A stretch of 64,000 nt of DNA from Mycolicibacterium sp. GF69 (GTDB lineage: Bacteria; Actinomycetota; Actinomycetes; Mycobacteriales; Mycobacteriaceae): contig NZ_QMEW01000022.1 in the NCBI RefSeq assembly GCF_003284965.1, forward strand, positions 1 through 64,000, written 5' to 3'. The translations under genes were made by a program, and so were the position numbers. Each line of letters opens with the position of its first letter. Within the stretch, counting starts at the first letter, position 1. The notes under the pieces are model-generated. The model saw only the letters and a program-made list of their open reading frames with translations. It searched no databases and was not told the DNA's origin. This document shows positions 17,265 to 23,744 of this stretch, one piece after another.

Positions 17265-17479
17265 GCGAGGCCGAACCCCGTACCGTGCGGGTCGTGCCGA
17301 ACGGCCCGCTGATGGTGCAGGGACCCGTGCGCATTGAAATGCCGGACGGCAGCGTCGTGGCCTCCGACCGCTTCATGGTGGCGATCTGCACCTGCCGGCG
17401 CAGCAAGGACTATCCGATGTGCGACACCAGTCATCGGTGCCGCAAGCGCGGCGAACCGTCAGTCAAGCGGCCGGCGTAA
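17261..17479 (+). CDS. CDGSH iron-sulfur domain protein
   Basis: A 72-residue protein carrying a CDGSH-type [2Fe-2S] site: C43-x-C45 in AICTCRRSKDYP, then MCDTSH with C54 and H58. The three-Cys/one-His ligand set and spacing are right, although the usual C-D-G-S/A-H is C-D-T-S-H here. Such clusters are redox or cluster-transfer modules (mitoNEET-like). The first 35 residues form a small beta-rich lead (VRVVPNGPLMVQGPVRIEMPDG) seen in bacterial single-domain members. GTG start within the stop of the methyltransferase gene; the last 21 bases overlap the convergent haem-oxygenase-fold gene. Confidence 0.85.
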   Translation: MSEAEPRTVRVVPNGPLMVQGPVRIEMPDGSVVASDRFMVAICTCRRSKDYPMCDTSHRCRKRGEPSVKRPA

Positions 17480-18478
17480 CGACGAGCGGTTCTCACTCCA
17501 GCAGTACATCAGGTGGTCGGCCAACCGGTCCTCGACCACGTCGCGGGCGCGGATCCCGAACACCACGTCGCGGTCCAGATGCGGTTCCCTGGCGACCAGA
17601 TCGCCCACCACATCGGTGCGCACCACCTGCTCGTGCACGGCATCGGCCACTACATGCTCCTGATAGAACGCTACGCACGCGTCGGGTGCGCCCATGCGAC
17701 GCAACGCCTCCACCAACCGTCGCGAACCGGGCGACGACGTGATCTCCGTCGACGCGAAGTGCCCGATCGAGGCGCCGCGCAATTCGCGGTGTAGACCGAA
17801 CAGTGACATCAGGTTCACCGAAGCCAACGCGTCGGCTGACACGTTGTCGAGATAGCCCAGGTAGGACGAGTCGAGGCCCGCCGCGTCCATGAGCTCGGCG
17901 TACAGATGCTGGTGCACGTGTTCGCCCCGGCCACCGCCGAACTCGTCGAACTCGACCGCAACGAATGCGGCCTTGGAGTGTCCGGCCAGCCGCGGAATGG
18001 TCCACGCATGCGGGTCGCCCTCTTTGAGGTGGTACACCGAGCGGTGCACGAAGTATTCGCGCATCTGCTCCCAGGTGCCCTTGTCGCGCAGGTGGTACGA
18101 CGGACCCTCGCCCTCGACGGGTTCGATCGACAGCTTGTCCATCTCGGCTTCGGCGGTGTCGCCCTCGGCGATGTCACCGACGTCCTGGCGCACCGCGGAC
18201 AGGAACGTCTCCTCGAGCCGGCCGCGCAGATGCAGCAGCGCTGGATTCCACTCCCACCGCGGGTTCACTCCCGCGAAACCCCGGTAGTGCAGCTCGTAGC
18301 AGACGTACAGCGCGAGTTGTAGGTCCAGGCCGTACGGGTCGGCCTCAAGTACGGGGACATCGATCGGCCGCACGTGCAGGGCGGCGCGTCCGCGCCGGAG
18401 GAGATCGATGACCATCGCGGACAGCGGCCCGGCGGCCTTCGGCAGGGCAGGTTCGACCAACGTCGACGGAAGAGTCAC
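17459..18478 (-). CDS. Iron-containing redox (haem-oxygenase-like diiron) family protein
   Basis: A 339-residue helical protein of the iron-containing redox enzyme family (haem-oxygenase-like fold). Candidate metal ligands are in YVCYELHYRGFAG, HLKEGDPHAWTIPRL and GGGRGEHVHQHLYAELM, then FYQEHVVADAVHEQVVRT towards the C-terminus, giving the E/H-rich helices typical of diiron HDO proteins. In mycobacteria these are annotated as iron-containing redox enzymes of unknown reaction; CDGSH proteins often lie beside them, as here, which suggests a shared redox or fatty-acyl chemistry. GTG 18478 was chosen. It is the last recognisable chromosomal gene before the tRNA-Pro fragment. Confidence 0.75.
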   Translation of the reverse strand: MTLPSTLVEPALPKAAGPLSAMVIDLLRRGRAALHVRPIDVPVLEADPYGLDLQLALYVCYELHYRGFAGVNPRWEWNPALLHLRGRLEETFLSAVRQDVGDIAEGDTAEAEMDKLSIEPVEGEGPSYHLRDKGTWEQMREYFVHRSVYHLKEGDPHAWTIPRLAGHSKAAFVAVEFDEFGGGRGEHVHQHLYAELMDAAGLDSSYLGYLDNVSADALASVNLMSLFGLHRELRGASIGHFASTEITSSPGSRRLVEALRRMGAPDACVAFYQEHVVADAVHEQVVRTDVVGDLVAREPHLDRDVVFGIRARDVVEDRLADHLMYCWSENRSSLRRPLD

Positions 18479-18627
18479 GCCCTCATCAATACCCCTGTCC
18501 CCGCCGGTCAAACCCGCTTTCCGCCGACAGCGAAGCCGTCGGCCGAAACGACCCGGCCGACACGACAACGCCAATCAAAGCTGGAGACCTGAAAAGGAGT
18601 CAGGTTCTCTGATCCGCATAAACGCTG

Positions 18628-18670
18628 TCGGGGTGGCGGGATTCGAACCCACGACCTCTTCGTCCCGAAC
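18628..18670 (-). other. tRNA-Pro 3' fragment, probable attL of an integrated element
   Basis: Read on the minus strand, this is the 3' part of a tRNA-Pro(CGG): anticodon loop ttcggga, 3' anticodon stem cgaag, an intact T-arm with gggttcgaatccc, and the 3' acceptor strand caccccga. The 5' half is absent: upstream of the loop the sequence (gacaccagggag on the plus strand) cannot form the anticodon stem. Integrases that use tRNA genes leave such a 3' fragment at one junction and a complete gene at the other. Because the tRNA points leftwards, the complete copy is expected to the right, beyond the window. No second copy was seen here. Confidence 0.8.
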
Positions 18671-18880
18671 CACGACACCAGGGAGTTTGATTGAGTTGGC
18701 GGCGTTGGACAGCGTGAGAAACTGCAGGTCAGCAGTTGTTGGTTGGGTTGGGTGTCACGGACGGCATGCGGATGTGCTGCGGACTGACTGCGGACTGGCG
18801 GCCGCATGATTGGCCCGGTTATCCACAATCAGTGTTACCTCGACGACATCGGGATTGACCGTGTCGCCACCGCCGAGTAC

Positions 18881-18917
18881 TGTCATCTGTGACATCTAGA
18901 ACTTTTATGACATCTGT
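18881..18917. promoter_or_regulatory. Repeated tgacatct motifs upstream of the excisionase-like gene
   Basis: The 50 bases before the start at 18929 hold tgtcatctgtgaca (an imperfect inverted repeat, arms tgtca/tgaca) at 18881-18894, and tgacatct twice, at 18890-18897 and 18908-18915. Repeats this close to a DNA-binding protein gene are a likely autoregulatory or recombination-directionality site. The rest of 18679-18928 shows no gene. Confidence 0.4.
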
Positions 18918-18928
18918 GGACGGTTGGC

Positions 18929-19324
18929 ATGGAGACCATCGAAACCTCGAACATTCCGGCAGAGCAGCTCACCGCTCTGGACGCTTACGCCCAGACCGCT
19001 GGCGTCGAGCTGCGCGCCGTCCTGCTTCACGTCACACGTTGCGTGCGTGAGGGCGCCAAGCTCGCTGTCATCGACCAGAGCGAGACACTCACCCCGAATG
19101 AAGCCGCGAAGCGTCTGGGGATGAGCCGGACTCACTTCTACAAGCTGCTTGATCGCGGTGAGATCCCGTTCGATCGCGTTGGACGTGACCGCCGCATTCG
19201 CGTGCACGATCTACTCGAATTCGAGTCCCGTCGCGAGCGTGACCGCCGCGAACTTGCGCAGCGATTCGCCTCCCAGCCGAAGACGCGCGATGGAGCCATC
19301 GACGAGGTCGCCGACCTGTTGTGA
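18929..19324 (+). CDS. Excisionase-family helix-turn-helix DNA-binding protein
   Basis: A 131-residue protein with a MerR/excisionase-type winged helix at about residues 53-97: LTPNEAAKRLGMSRTHFYKLLDRGEIPF, then a wing VGRDRRIRVHDLLEFES. The N-terminal 50 residues are helical. Proteins of this family act as recombination directionality factors or as antitoxins of PIN-domain toxins; no PIN gene follows, and the attachment site is only 260 bases away, so an Xis role is more attractive. It is the first gene of the element. ATG 18929; no strong RBS. Confidence 0.8.
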   Translation: METIETSNIPAEQLTALDAYAQTAGVELRAVLLHVTRCVREGAKLAVIDQSETLTPNEAAKRLGMSRTHFYKLLDRGEIPFDRVGRDRRIRVHDLLEFESRRERDRRELAQRFASQPKTRDGAIDEVADLL

Positions 19325-19354
19325 ATCGATGGACGGTCGGGTGCGTCGGGCATC

Positions 19355-20368
19355 ATGCTGTGCATGCACAGCCGACGCACCCGACCAACCATCCGCCTGC
19401 TGGTCGAAGACCTTCGCGACGGCTGGTCGTCACCGTATCCGCGCCGGATGTTGGACGCCGGTGATTACGACGCGCTTCACCCCCTGAGCGAACTACCGCA
19501 CCCGATCATCGCCAAGGCGACGGAAACCTTCGGCATGGTTGCCGCCGACGACAACCCGGTCGGGCCGATCGCCAGCAGCACGCAGCTGCGACTCATGGAG
19601 GTCAAGGTTGCGCAGTGGCGAGGTGGCGTGTGGGTCGATCCGGAAACGGGCGTGCATTGGCTGGTCGTCGCGGGCTTGGCCAAGGGCGGTCACGAGGATC
19701 ATGACGACTTCTACATGCGCGTCGCGGCCGACAACGCAGGCAACGCACCGCAGCGATGGTTGCCCACCGAACCGGATCGACGACTCCTCAAGCGAGAGAC
19801 GGCAGCTCGACTCATCACAGAGTGGGAGCTGACGGTGCAAGTCCGGGTGTTAGAGGCACTGCGCAGGGTTCACGCAGGCGGAACCGACCGCTTCACCATC
19901 GACCACCCACTACCCGGAAAGGTACCCCTGGCCACCTTGACGGTGACGGTCAACCCGGTCCGTGAACCGGACTACGAATCCGACGACATCGTGGTCGAGA
20001 TCGATCCCGTCGCCCAGTACGCCGGACAACACCTTTTATGGCAGCTCACGGTCCGCGTCCTCGCGGCGTTGAATCCGCCCCAGGAAGGTTGGGACCGATA
20101 CGGAGACACCTACTCCAACATCGCTGAACCGGGGAGTTGGACAGCCAGGCTCGCTGAGTTGGAGACCTATGTTGAACGGCACGAACTCGTTGAATCCGAA
20201 CCGGGTCAACACTGCCACTACACCCACCGCAAGCACATTGCCGGCAGCACCATCGAGGGCTCGGCCGTACGTGCACTTTGCGGTGTCTACTTCGTGCCGT
20301 GCCGAGACCACACGGACATGCCTGTATGTCCGGAATGCCAGCAGCACTACAACGATCTCCCGCGGTGA
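19355..20368 (+). CDS. Hypothetical protein with DUF3039-like zinc-binding C-terminus
   Basis: A 337-residue protein with no close functional assignment. The last 60 residues resemble DUF3039: HYTHRKHIAGSTIEG, then VRALCGVYFVPCRDH and MPVCPECQQHY, which would supply Cys/His zinc ligands. DUF3039 proteins are normally about 90 residues, so this is an extended form. The N-terminal region has a VKVAQWRGGVWVDPETGVHWLVVAGLA stretch and acidic GGHEDHDDFYMRV; it looks like a separate alpha/beta domain. ATG 19355 is used; ATG 19364 is equally possible. It lies between the excisionase-like gene and the RuvC-like/kinase pair on the same strand and could belong to that unit. Confidence 0.6.
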   Translation: MLCMHSRRTRPTIRLLVEDLRDGWSSPYPRRMLDAGDYDALHPLSELPHPIIAKATETFGMVAADDNPVGPIASSTQLRLMEVKVAQWRGGVWVDPETGVHWLVVAGLAKGGHEDHDDFYMRVAADNAGNAPQRWLPTEPDRRLLKRETAARLITEWELTVQVRVLEALRRVHAGGTDRFTIDHPLPGKVPLATLTVTVNPVREPDYESDDIVVEIDPVAQYAGQHLLWQLTVRVLAALNPPQEGWDRYGDTYSNIAEPGSWTARLAELETYVERHELVESEPGQHCHYTHRKHIAGSTIEGSAVRALCGVYFVPCRDHTDMPVCPECQQHYNDLPR

Positions 20369-20506
20369 GCGCCGCACTGCAGCTCCTGCGGAATGTTGGT
20401 GAGATCGGAATCGGGTTGGCCATCCGGCATAGCCGTCCCGAACACGAAGCATGGCGTCGTTAGCCCGTCGGAACACGGCGCGGTTGACGGCATGGACAAT
20501 AGACCT

Positions 20507-20983
20507 ATGCGGGCTGCGGGGTTCAACGTCGAGGCAGGGACGCTGTTGCTGGCCGTCGTGGAACGCCGCGATGAAGGACCAGCGACCCCAGTGCCCGTTA
20601 CGAGCCCAAAGCTGACACCTGCCGACTTGCCCGAAGCGCAGAGTCTCCGCGACCTCGCCAAGCGCGTGAAGCAGGAGCTCGAGGCCGCCCGGGTAGACGC
20701 GGTGGGGCTCGTCCAGACGCGCGCTTTCAGGAATCTGCAGTACAACCAGGTCTACGCCCGCGTCACAGCTATATGCGCGGTCATGTTCGCGGCCGCCGAA
20801 CTCAACGTCGCCTACGAAACCCTAACTACGGAGACGATTGGAACGGCGATCAGCTGCTTACCGAAGTCGCTCGATACATTCGACTTCGCTGTACTGGGTT
20901 TCGCGCAACGACCGACGTTCTGGACGACAGGATTAGCCGAGGCGTACGCCGCTGCCTACACATTGGTCGGGGGCACGACGTGA
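20507..20983 (+). CDS. RuvC/RNase H-fold-like hypothetical protein
   Basis: A 158-residue protein (163 if ATG 20492 is used). The order of strands and helices suggests an RNase H/RuvC-like fold: first strand AAGFNVEAGTLLLAVVE in the place of the usual G-x-D-x-G-x-x-x-x-G-x-A-V-V, a helix SLRDLAKRVKQELEA followed by the strand VDAVGLVQTRAF, then the long helix VYARVTAICAVMFAAAEL, and a C-terminal helix GLAEAYAAAYTLV. The metal-binding Asp of strand 1 appears replaced by Asn, so catalytic activity is doubtful. This is a pattern judgement, not a search result. The stop overlaps the GTG start of the protein kinase gene by 4 bases, so the two products are almost certainly made together. Confidence 0.55.
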   Translation: MRAAGFNVEAGTLLLAVVERRDEGPATPVPVTSPKLTPADLPEAQSLRDLAKRVKQELEAARVDAVGLVQTRAFRNLQYNQVYARVTAICAVMFAAAELNVAYETLTTETIGTAISCLPKSLDTFDFAVLGFAQRPTFWTTGLAEAYAAAYTLVGGTT

Positions 20984-22086
20984 CGGTGCCTGCTCAGATG
21001 CCGAGTGAACCCAGGATCCCCGGCCTCGAGCGCTCCCGTCCACTCCGCCTGGCCTTCGAGTGCCTGCAGACGCTGCCCGAGGGCTCCAACCCGGTGCGCG
21101 TCTGGTGGGATGAGAATCTGCAGTGCGAGCAGGTCGGAAAGCGGGTCGACCTCTCGAATCTCGATGACGTGCTGCCGGAGCCAGCAATCCTGCGACAGAT
21201 TCGACACGACCACGTGGTGCCGATCCTGGCTGCACCGGTTGTTGACGGCTTTCCGAAACCGATGCGGGTGATTGAGATCGTCACCCCGTACTACGAACGG
21301 GGTAGCCTGACCGACGCATTCCTCCGCGGCGAGCGATTCGTCCCTACAGAAGCCGTACGCATCGTGCAGGCTGCATTACGTGGGTTGGGACACCTCCATG
21401 AGGTGCACGGCATCCTGCACCGTGACATCAAGAGCCCCAACATTCTGCTGACCGGTGACGAATTCCTCGCCAGGGTAGGAGACTTGGGTTGCGCCGGCCG
21501 CATCGGCGAGGACGGGCGCACCCCGGCGCTGGACATCCCCACGCTGTACAGCCCACCCGAACTGGTCGGAACTGGCGTTCTCACCCGAGCGAGCGACTTG
21601 TACCCGATGGGACTCGTGCTGCTGGAGTTGCTCAAAGGCGGATTCGACTATGACGCGTACCCTAAGACACACGTAGTGCGCCGACTGCTGCGAGGCGTTT
21701 CTCCGCTGTCAATGGCCGAGCGCAGCCACCCCATCTGGGCATCGCGATCCTTGCGTCGTGCCCTGACCAAGTCCGTGCATTCTGTTCCGGGCCAACGCTT
21801 TCAGACTGCGAGCGAGATGGACAACGCCCTATCAAGGGCCCGTGTCATCGACTGGGCGGAGACCGACTCGCTTCGATGGGAGGCGCCGTTCCGCCACCAT
21901 CGAGACCGCCGCGTCCGAGTTGAGGCCGTTCGGCTGCGCAAGGGCGGATTCCGTCTATCGACGCAGATGAACCGCGGCAATGGATGGCGCCGTTACGGCT
22001 TGGACGACCTCGACGTGGATGTTCTAGATTCATCCCGCGCCCGCAGCTTGTTCGACCAGGCGACAGATAGTGCCATCGTCCGCTGA
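20980..22086 (+). CDS. Serine/threonine protein kinase domain protein
   Basis: A 368-residue soluble Ser/Thr kinase. The catalytic loop is ILHRDIKSPNILL (H147-R-D149, N154), the magnesium loop is VGDLGCA (DLG at 168-170 rather than DFG), the P+1 region has LYSPPELVG and the F-helix has RASDLYPMGLVLLELL. The N-lobe is divergent: no glycine-rich loop is seen, and K54 (QVGKRVDL) with E67 may form the ATP-binding salt bridge. The last 90 residues are basic and outside the kinase fold. Unlike the mycobacterial Pkn kinases it has no transmembrane segment. It is coupled to the RuvC-like gene through a GTGA overlap, and its 3' end overlaps the convergent gene at 21993 by 94 bases. Confidence 0.85.
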   Translation: MTVPAQMPSEPRIPGLERSRPLRLAFECLQTLPEGSNPVRVWWDENLQCEQVGKRVDLSNLDDVLPEPAILRQIRHDHVVPILAAPVVDGFPKPMRVIEIVTPYYERGSLTDAFLRGERFVPTEAVRIVQAALRGLGHLHEVHGILHRDIKSPNILLTGDEFLARVGDLGCAGRIGEDGRTPALDIPTLYSPPELVGTGVLTRASDLYPMGLVLLELLKGGFDYDAYPKTHVVRRLLRGVSPLSMAERSHPIWASRSLRRALTKSVHSVPGQRFQTASEMDNALSRARVIDWAETDSLRWEAPFRHHRDRRVRVEAVRLRKGGFRLSTQMNRGNGWRRYGLDDLDVDVLDSSRARSLFDQATDSAIVR

Positions 22087-22460
22087 GCTGCTCGCTCTAC
22101 TGCGCGTCGCTCTAAATCGGTGAGTGCCGCCCACAGTCCATCGATCTCATCCTGCCGACCGGTGTCGATTTCCCACGTTGCTTCTGAGTGCACGCCCCGT
22201 GGGATGAGCCAACCGTTCAATGTCAAGTCGTAGAAGACTGCGTCGGCGGCCGTTTCGCTTACCCTTCGCCTGCCAGTCCTCAACCGCCGTAATGCCCGTT
22301 GCGCAAGGCCGCACGGAAGCGCCTGCAGCGCTTCCTCGATGAGTGCTTGACGAATCCAAGAATCGCGACCTAGTTCAGCACCGATCTGTTCCGCGTGCCG
22401 TCCCAGAGCGTCGATCGCAACCAGTACGACCGCATTGGGAGTCAGAAGCGGCCGGTCCAC
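21993..22460 (-). CDS. Hypothetical protein, 155 aa
   Basis: A helical 155-residue protein starting VDRPLLTPNAVVLVAIDALGR, containing WIRQALIEEALQALPCGLAQRALRRL in the middle. No known family was recognised and there are no membrane segments. GTG 22460 is preferred over the longer frame that runs through the palindrome upstream. It diverges from the winged-helix gene at 22522 around a perfect 20-bp palindrome, so one of the two proteins probably controls both. Its 3' end overlaps the kinase gene by 94 bases, a large convergent overlap that makes either annotation of the 3' ends worth checking. Confidence 0.55.
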   Translation of the reverse strand: MDRPLLTPNAVVLVAIDALGRHAEQIGAELGRDSWIRQALIEEALQALPCGLAQRALRRLRTGRRRVSETAADAVFYDLTLNGWLIPRGVHSEATWEIDTGRQDEIDGLWAALTDLERRAVERAAQRTMALSVAWSNKLRARDESRTSTSRSSKP

Positions 22461-22474
22461 GCGTCCAGGATACA

Positions 22475-22494
22475 ACGCGTTACGCGTAACGCGT
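22475..22494. promoter_or_regulatory. Perfect 20-bp palindrome in a divergent promoter
   Basis: acgcgttacgcgtaacgcgt is its own reverse complement over all 20 bases, and a further gcgtaac copy follows. It sits 14 bases before the start of the minus-strand 155-residue protein and 27 bases before the plus-strand winged-helix protein, the usual place for an operator bound by a dimeric regulator. Confidence 0.75.
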
Positions 22495-22521
22495 AACACT
22501 TGTTGCAGTTAGGATTTAGTC

Positions 22522-22821
22522 GTGTCTCTGGCTGAAAGCAATGAATTGCGTGAGCTGTCGCGCGTGCTGTTCGGCCAGGCGCATCGCCTGTCGGTGATGG
22601 TGGGAATTGCCCGCGGAGGGAGGGAATTCGCACTCTCGAAACTGGCTGACGAACTGGGATTCGAGAATCTGAGCAGCATTCAAGACCCGATCAGGGATCT
22701 TGAAGCCGCGGAGTTAATCACGCGGATGCCGAAAGTAGCCAACAAGGTTCGATTCCGCAGAAACAAGAGCTATGCCTGGACATGGGCCAAGGAGCTCGCG
22801 TCCCGGTACCCCGAGGAATGA
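22522..22821 (+). CDS. Small winged-helix DNA-binding protein
   Basis: A 99-residue protein with an ArsR/MarR-like winged-helix layout: FGQAHRLSVMVGIARGGREFALSKLADEL (helices 1-2), LSSIQDPIRDLEAAELITRM (recognition helix and turn) and the wing KVRFRRNKSYAWTWAKEL. It contains no cysteine, so metal sensing in the ArsR manner is unlikely. The GTG start at 22522 lies next to the 20-bp palindrome, which it probably recognises as a dimer. The DUF5131 gene follows 176 bases later on the same strand. Confidence 0.7.
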   Translation: MSLAESNELRELSRVLFGQAHRLSVMVGIARGGREFALSKLADELGFENLSSIQDPIRDLEAAELITRMPKVANKVRFRRNKSYAWTWAKELASRYPEE

Positions 22822-22997
22822 TTGAGACACGGACGTGCCCGTCACACCTTTTGGTTCGAACCCCACCGAATACAGTGCCGACACGCGCGCGCGAGCCACT
22901 CCCGACACACCGGCAACAATGGCTCTGTGCGACGTCGTCGGTACCTGACCATAGAGTGACCGCAACAGCAAGAAGCCTTAGCTGAGGGGAGTGTGCG

Positions 22998-23744
22998 ATG
23001 GCGGACCGGTCAGCGATCGAGTGGACCGAGGCGACCTGGAACCCCGTCACCGGCTGCGACCGCGTGTCCGCAGGCTGCGACCACTGCTACGCGATGACTC
23101 TGGCGAAACGCCTGAAGGCGATGGGCTCGGCGAAGTACCAGCAGGATGGCGACCCTCGCACCTCAGGTCCCGGCTTCGGCGTCACAATCCACCCGCAAGC
23201 CCTCGACGAGCCGCGGCGCTGGCGTAACTCCCGCGTGGTGTTCGTGAACTCGATGAGCGACCTGTTCCACGTGAAGGTGCCACTCGACTTCATCCGCGAC
23301 GTGTTCGACGTCTGCCGTGACACCCCGCAGCACACCTACCAGGTACTGACGAAGCGGAGTCTGCGGCTCCGGCGCGTGGCCGACAAGCTGGACTGGCCGG
23401 ACAACCTCTGGATGGGAGTTTCGGTGGAGAGCTCGGATGTCCTCAGTCGAGTCGACCATCTCCGCGAGGTGCCAGCCGCCGTCCGGTTCCTGTCGTGTGA
23501 ACCGCTGCTCGGGCCGCTCGACGGGATTGACCTGACTGGCATCGGTTGGGTGATCGCCGGTGGCGAGAGCGGGCCGCGGTACCGGCCGATGCAGCTGTCC
23601 TGGGCCCGCGGCATCCGCGATGCGTGCACCGAGGCCGAGGTGCCCTTCTTCTTCAAGCAGTGGGGCGGTCGCACCCCGAAGGCCGCCGGCCGTGAGCTCG
23701 ACGGGCAGCTGTGGGACGAAATGCCCTGTGCGGCAACAGCCTAA
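22998..23744 (+). CDS. DUF5131 / phage Gp37-Gp68 family three-Cys-motif protein
   Basis: A 248-residue protein of the DUF5131 (phage Gp37/Gp68) family. The N-terminal signature WTEATWNPVTGCDRVSAGCDHCYA holds the three cysteines C20, C27 and C30 that define the three-Cys motif, with a radical-SAM-like C-x6-C-x2-C spacing. SRVVFVNSMSDLFH, QVLTKRSLRL, MGVSVESSDV and RFLSCEPLLGPL are the other family landmarks, and the C-terminal PFFFKQWGG is typical. The chemistry is unproven; a radical SAM-like modification of nucleic acid or nucleotide is often supposed. The partner gene tcmP lies convergent and overlaps by 4 bases. ATG 22998 with GAGGGGAG upstream. Confidence 0.9.
   Translation: MADRSAIEWTEATWNPVTGCDRVSAGCDHCYAMTLAKRLKAMGSAKYQQDGDPRTSGPGFGVTIHPQALDEPRRWRNSRVVFVNSMSDLFHVKVPLDFIRDVFDVCRDTPQHTYQVLTKRSLRLRRVADKLDWPDNLWMGVSVESSDVLSRVDHLREVPAAVRFLSCEPLLGPLDGIDLTGIGWVIAGGESGPRYRPMQLSWARGIRDACTEAEVPFFFKQWGGRTPKAAGRELDGQLWDEMPCAATA

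Noticed and set aside
18929..19324. Excisionase-like protein considered as antitoxin of a PIN-toxin pair
   Set aside because: The next gene shows no PIN-domain acidic residues and ends in a DUF3039-like zinc region.
22840..22880. ggttcgaacc sequence considered as a tRNA T-arm
   Set aside because: The surrounding bases do not form acceptor, D or anticodon stems; ggttcgaacc is simply a palindrome.
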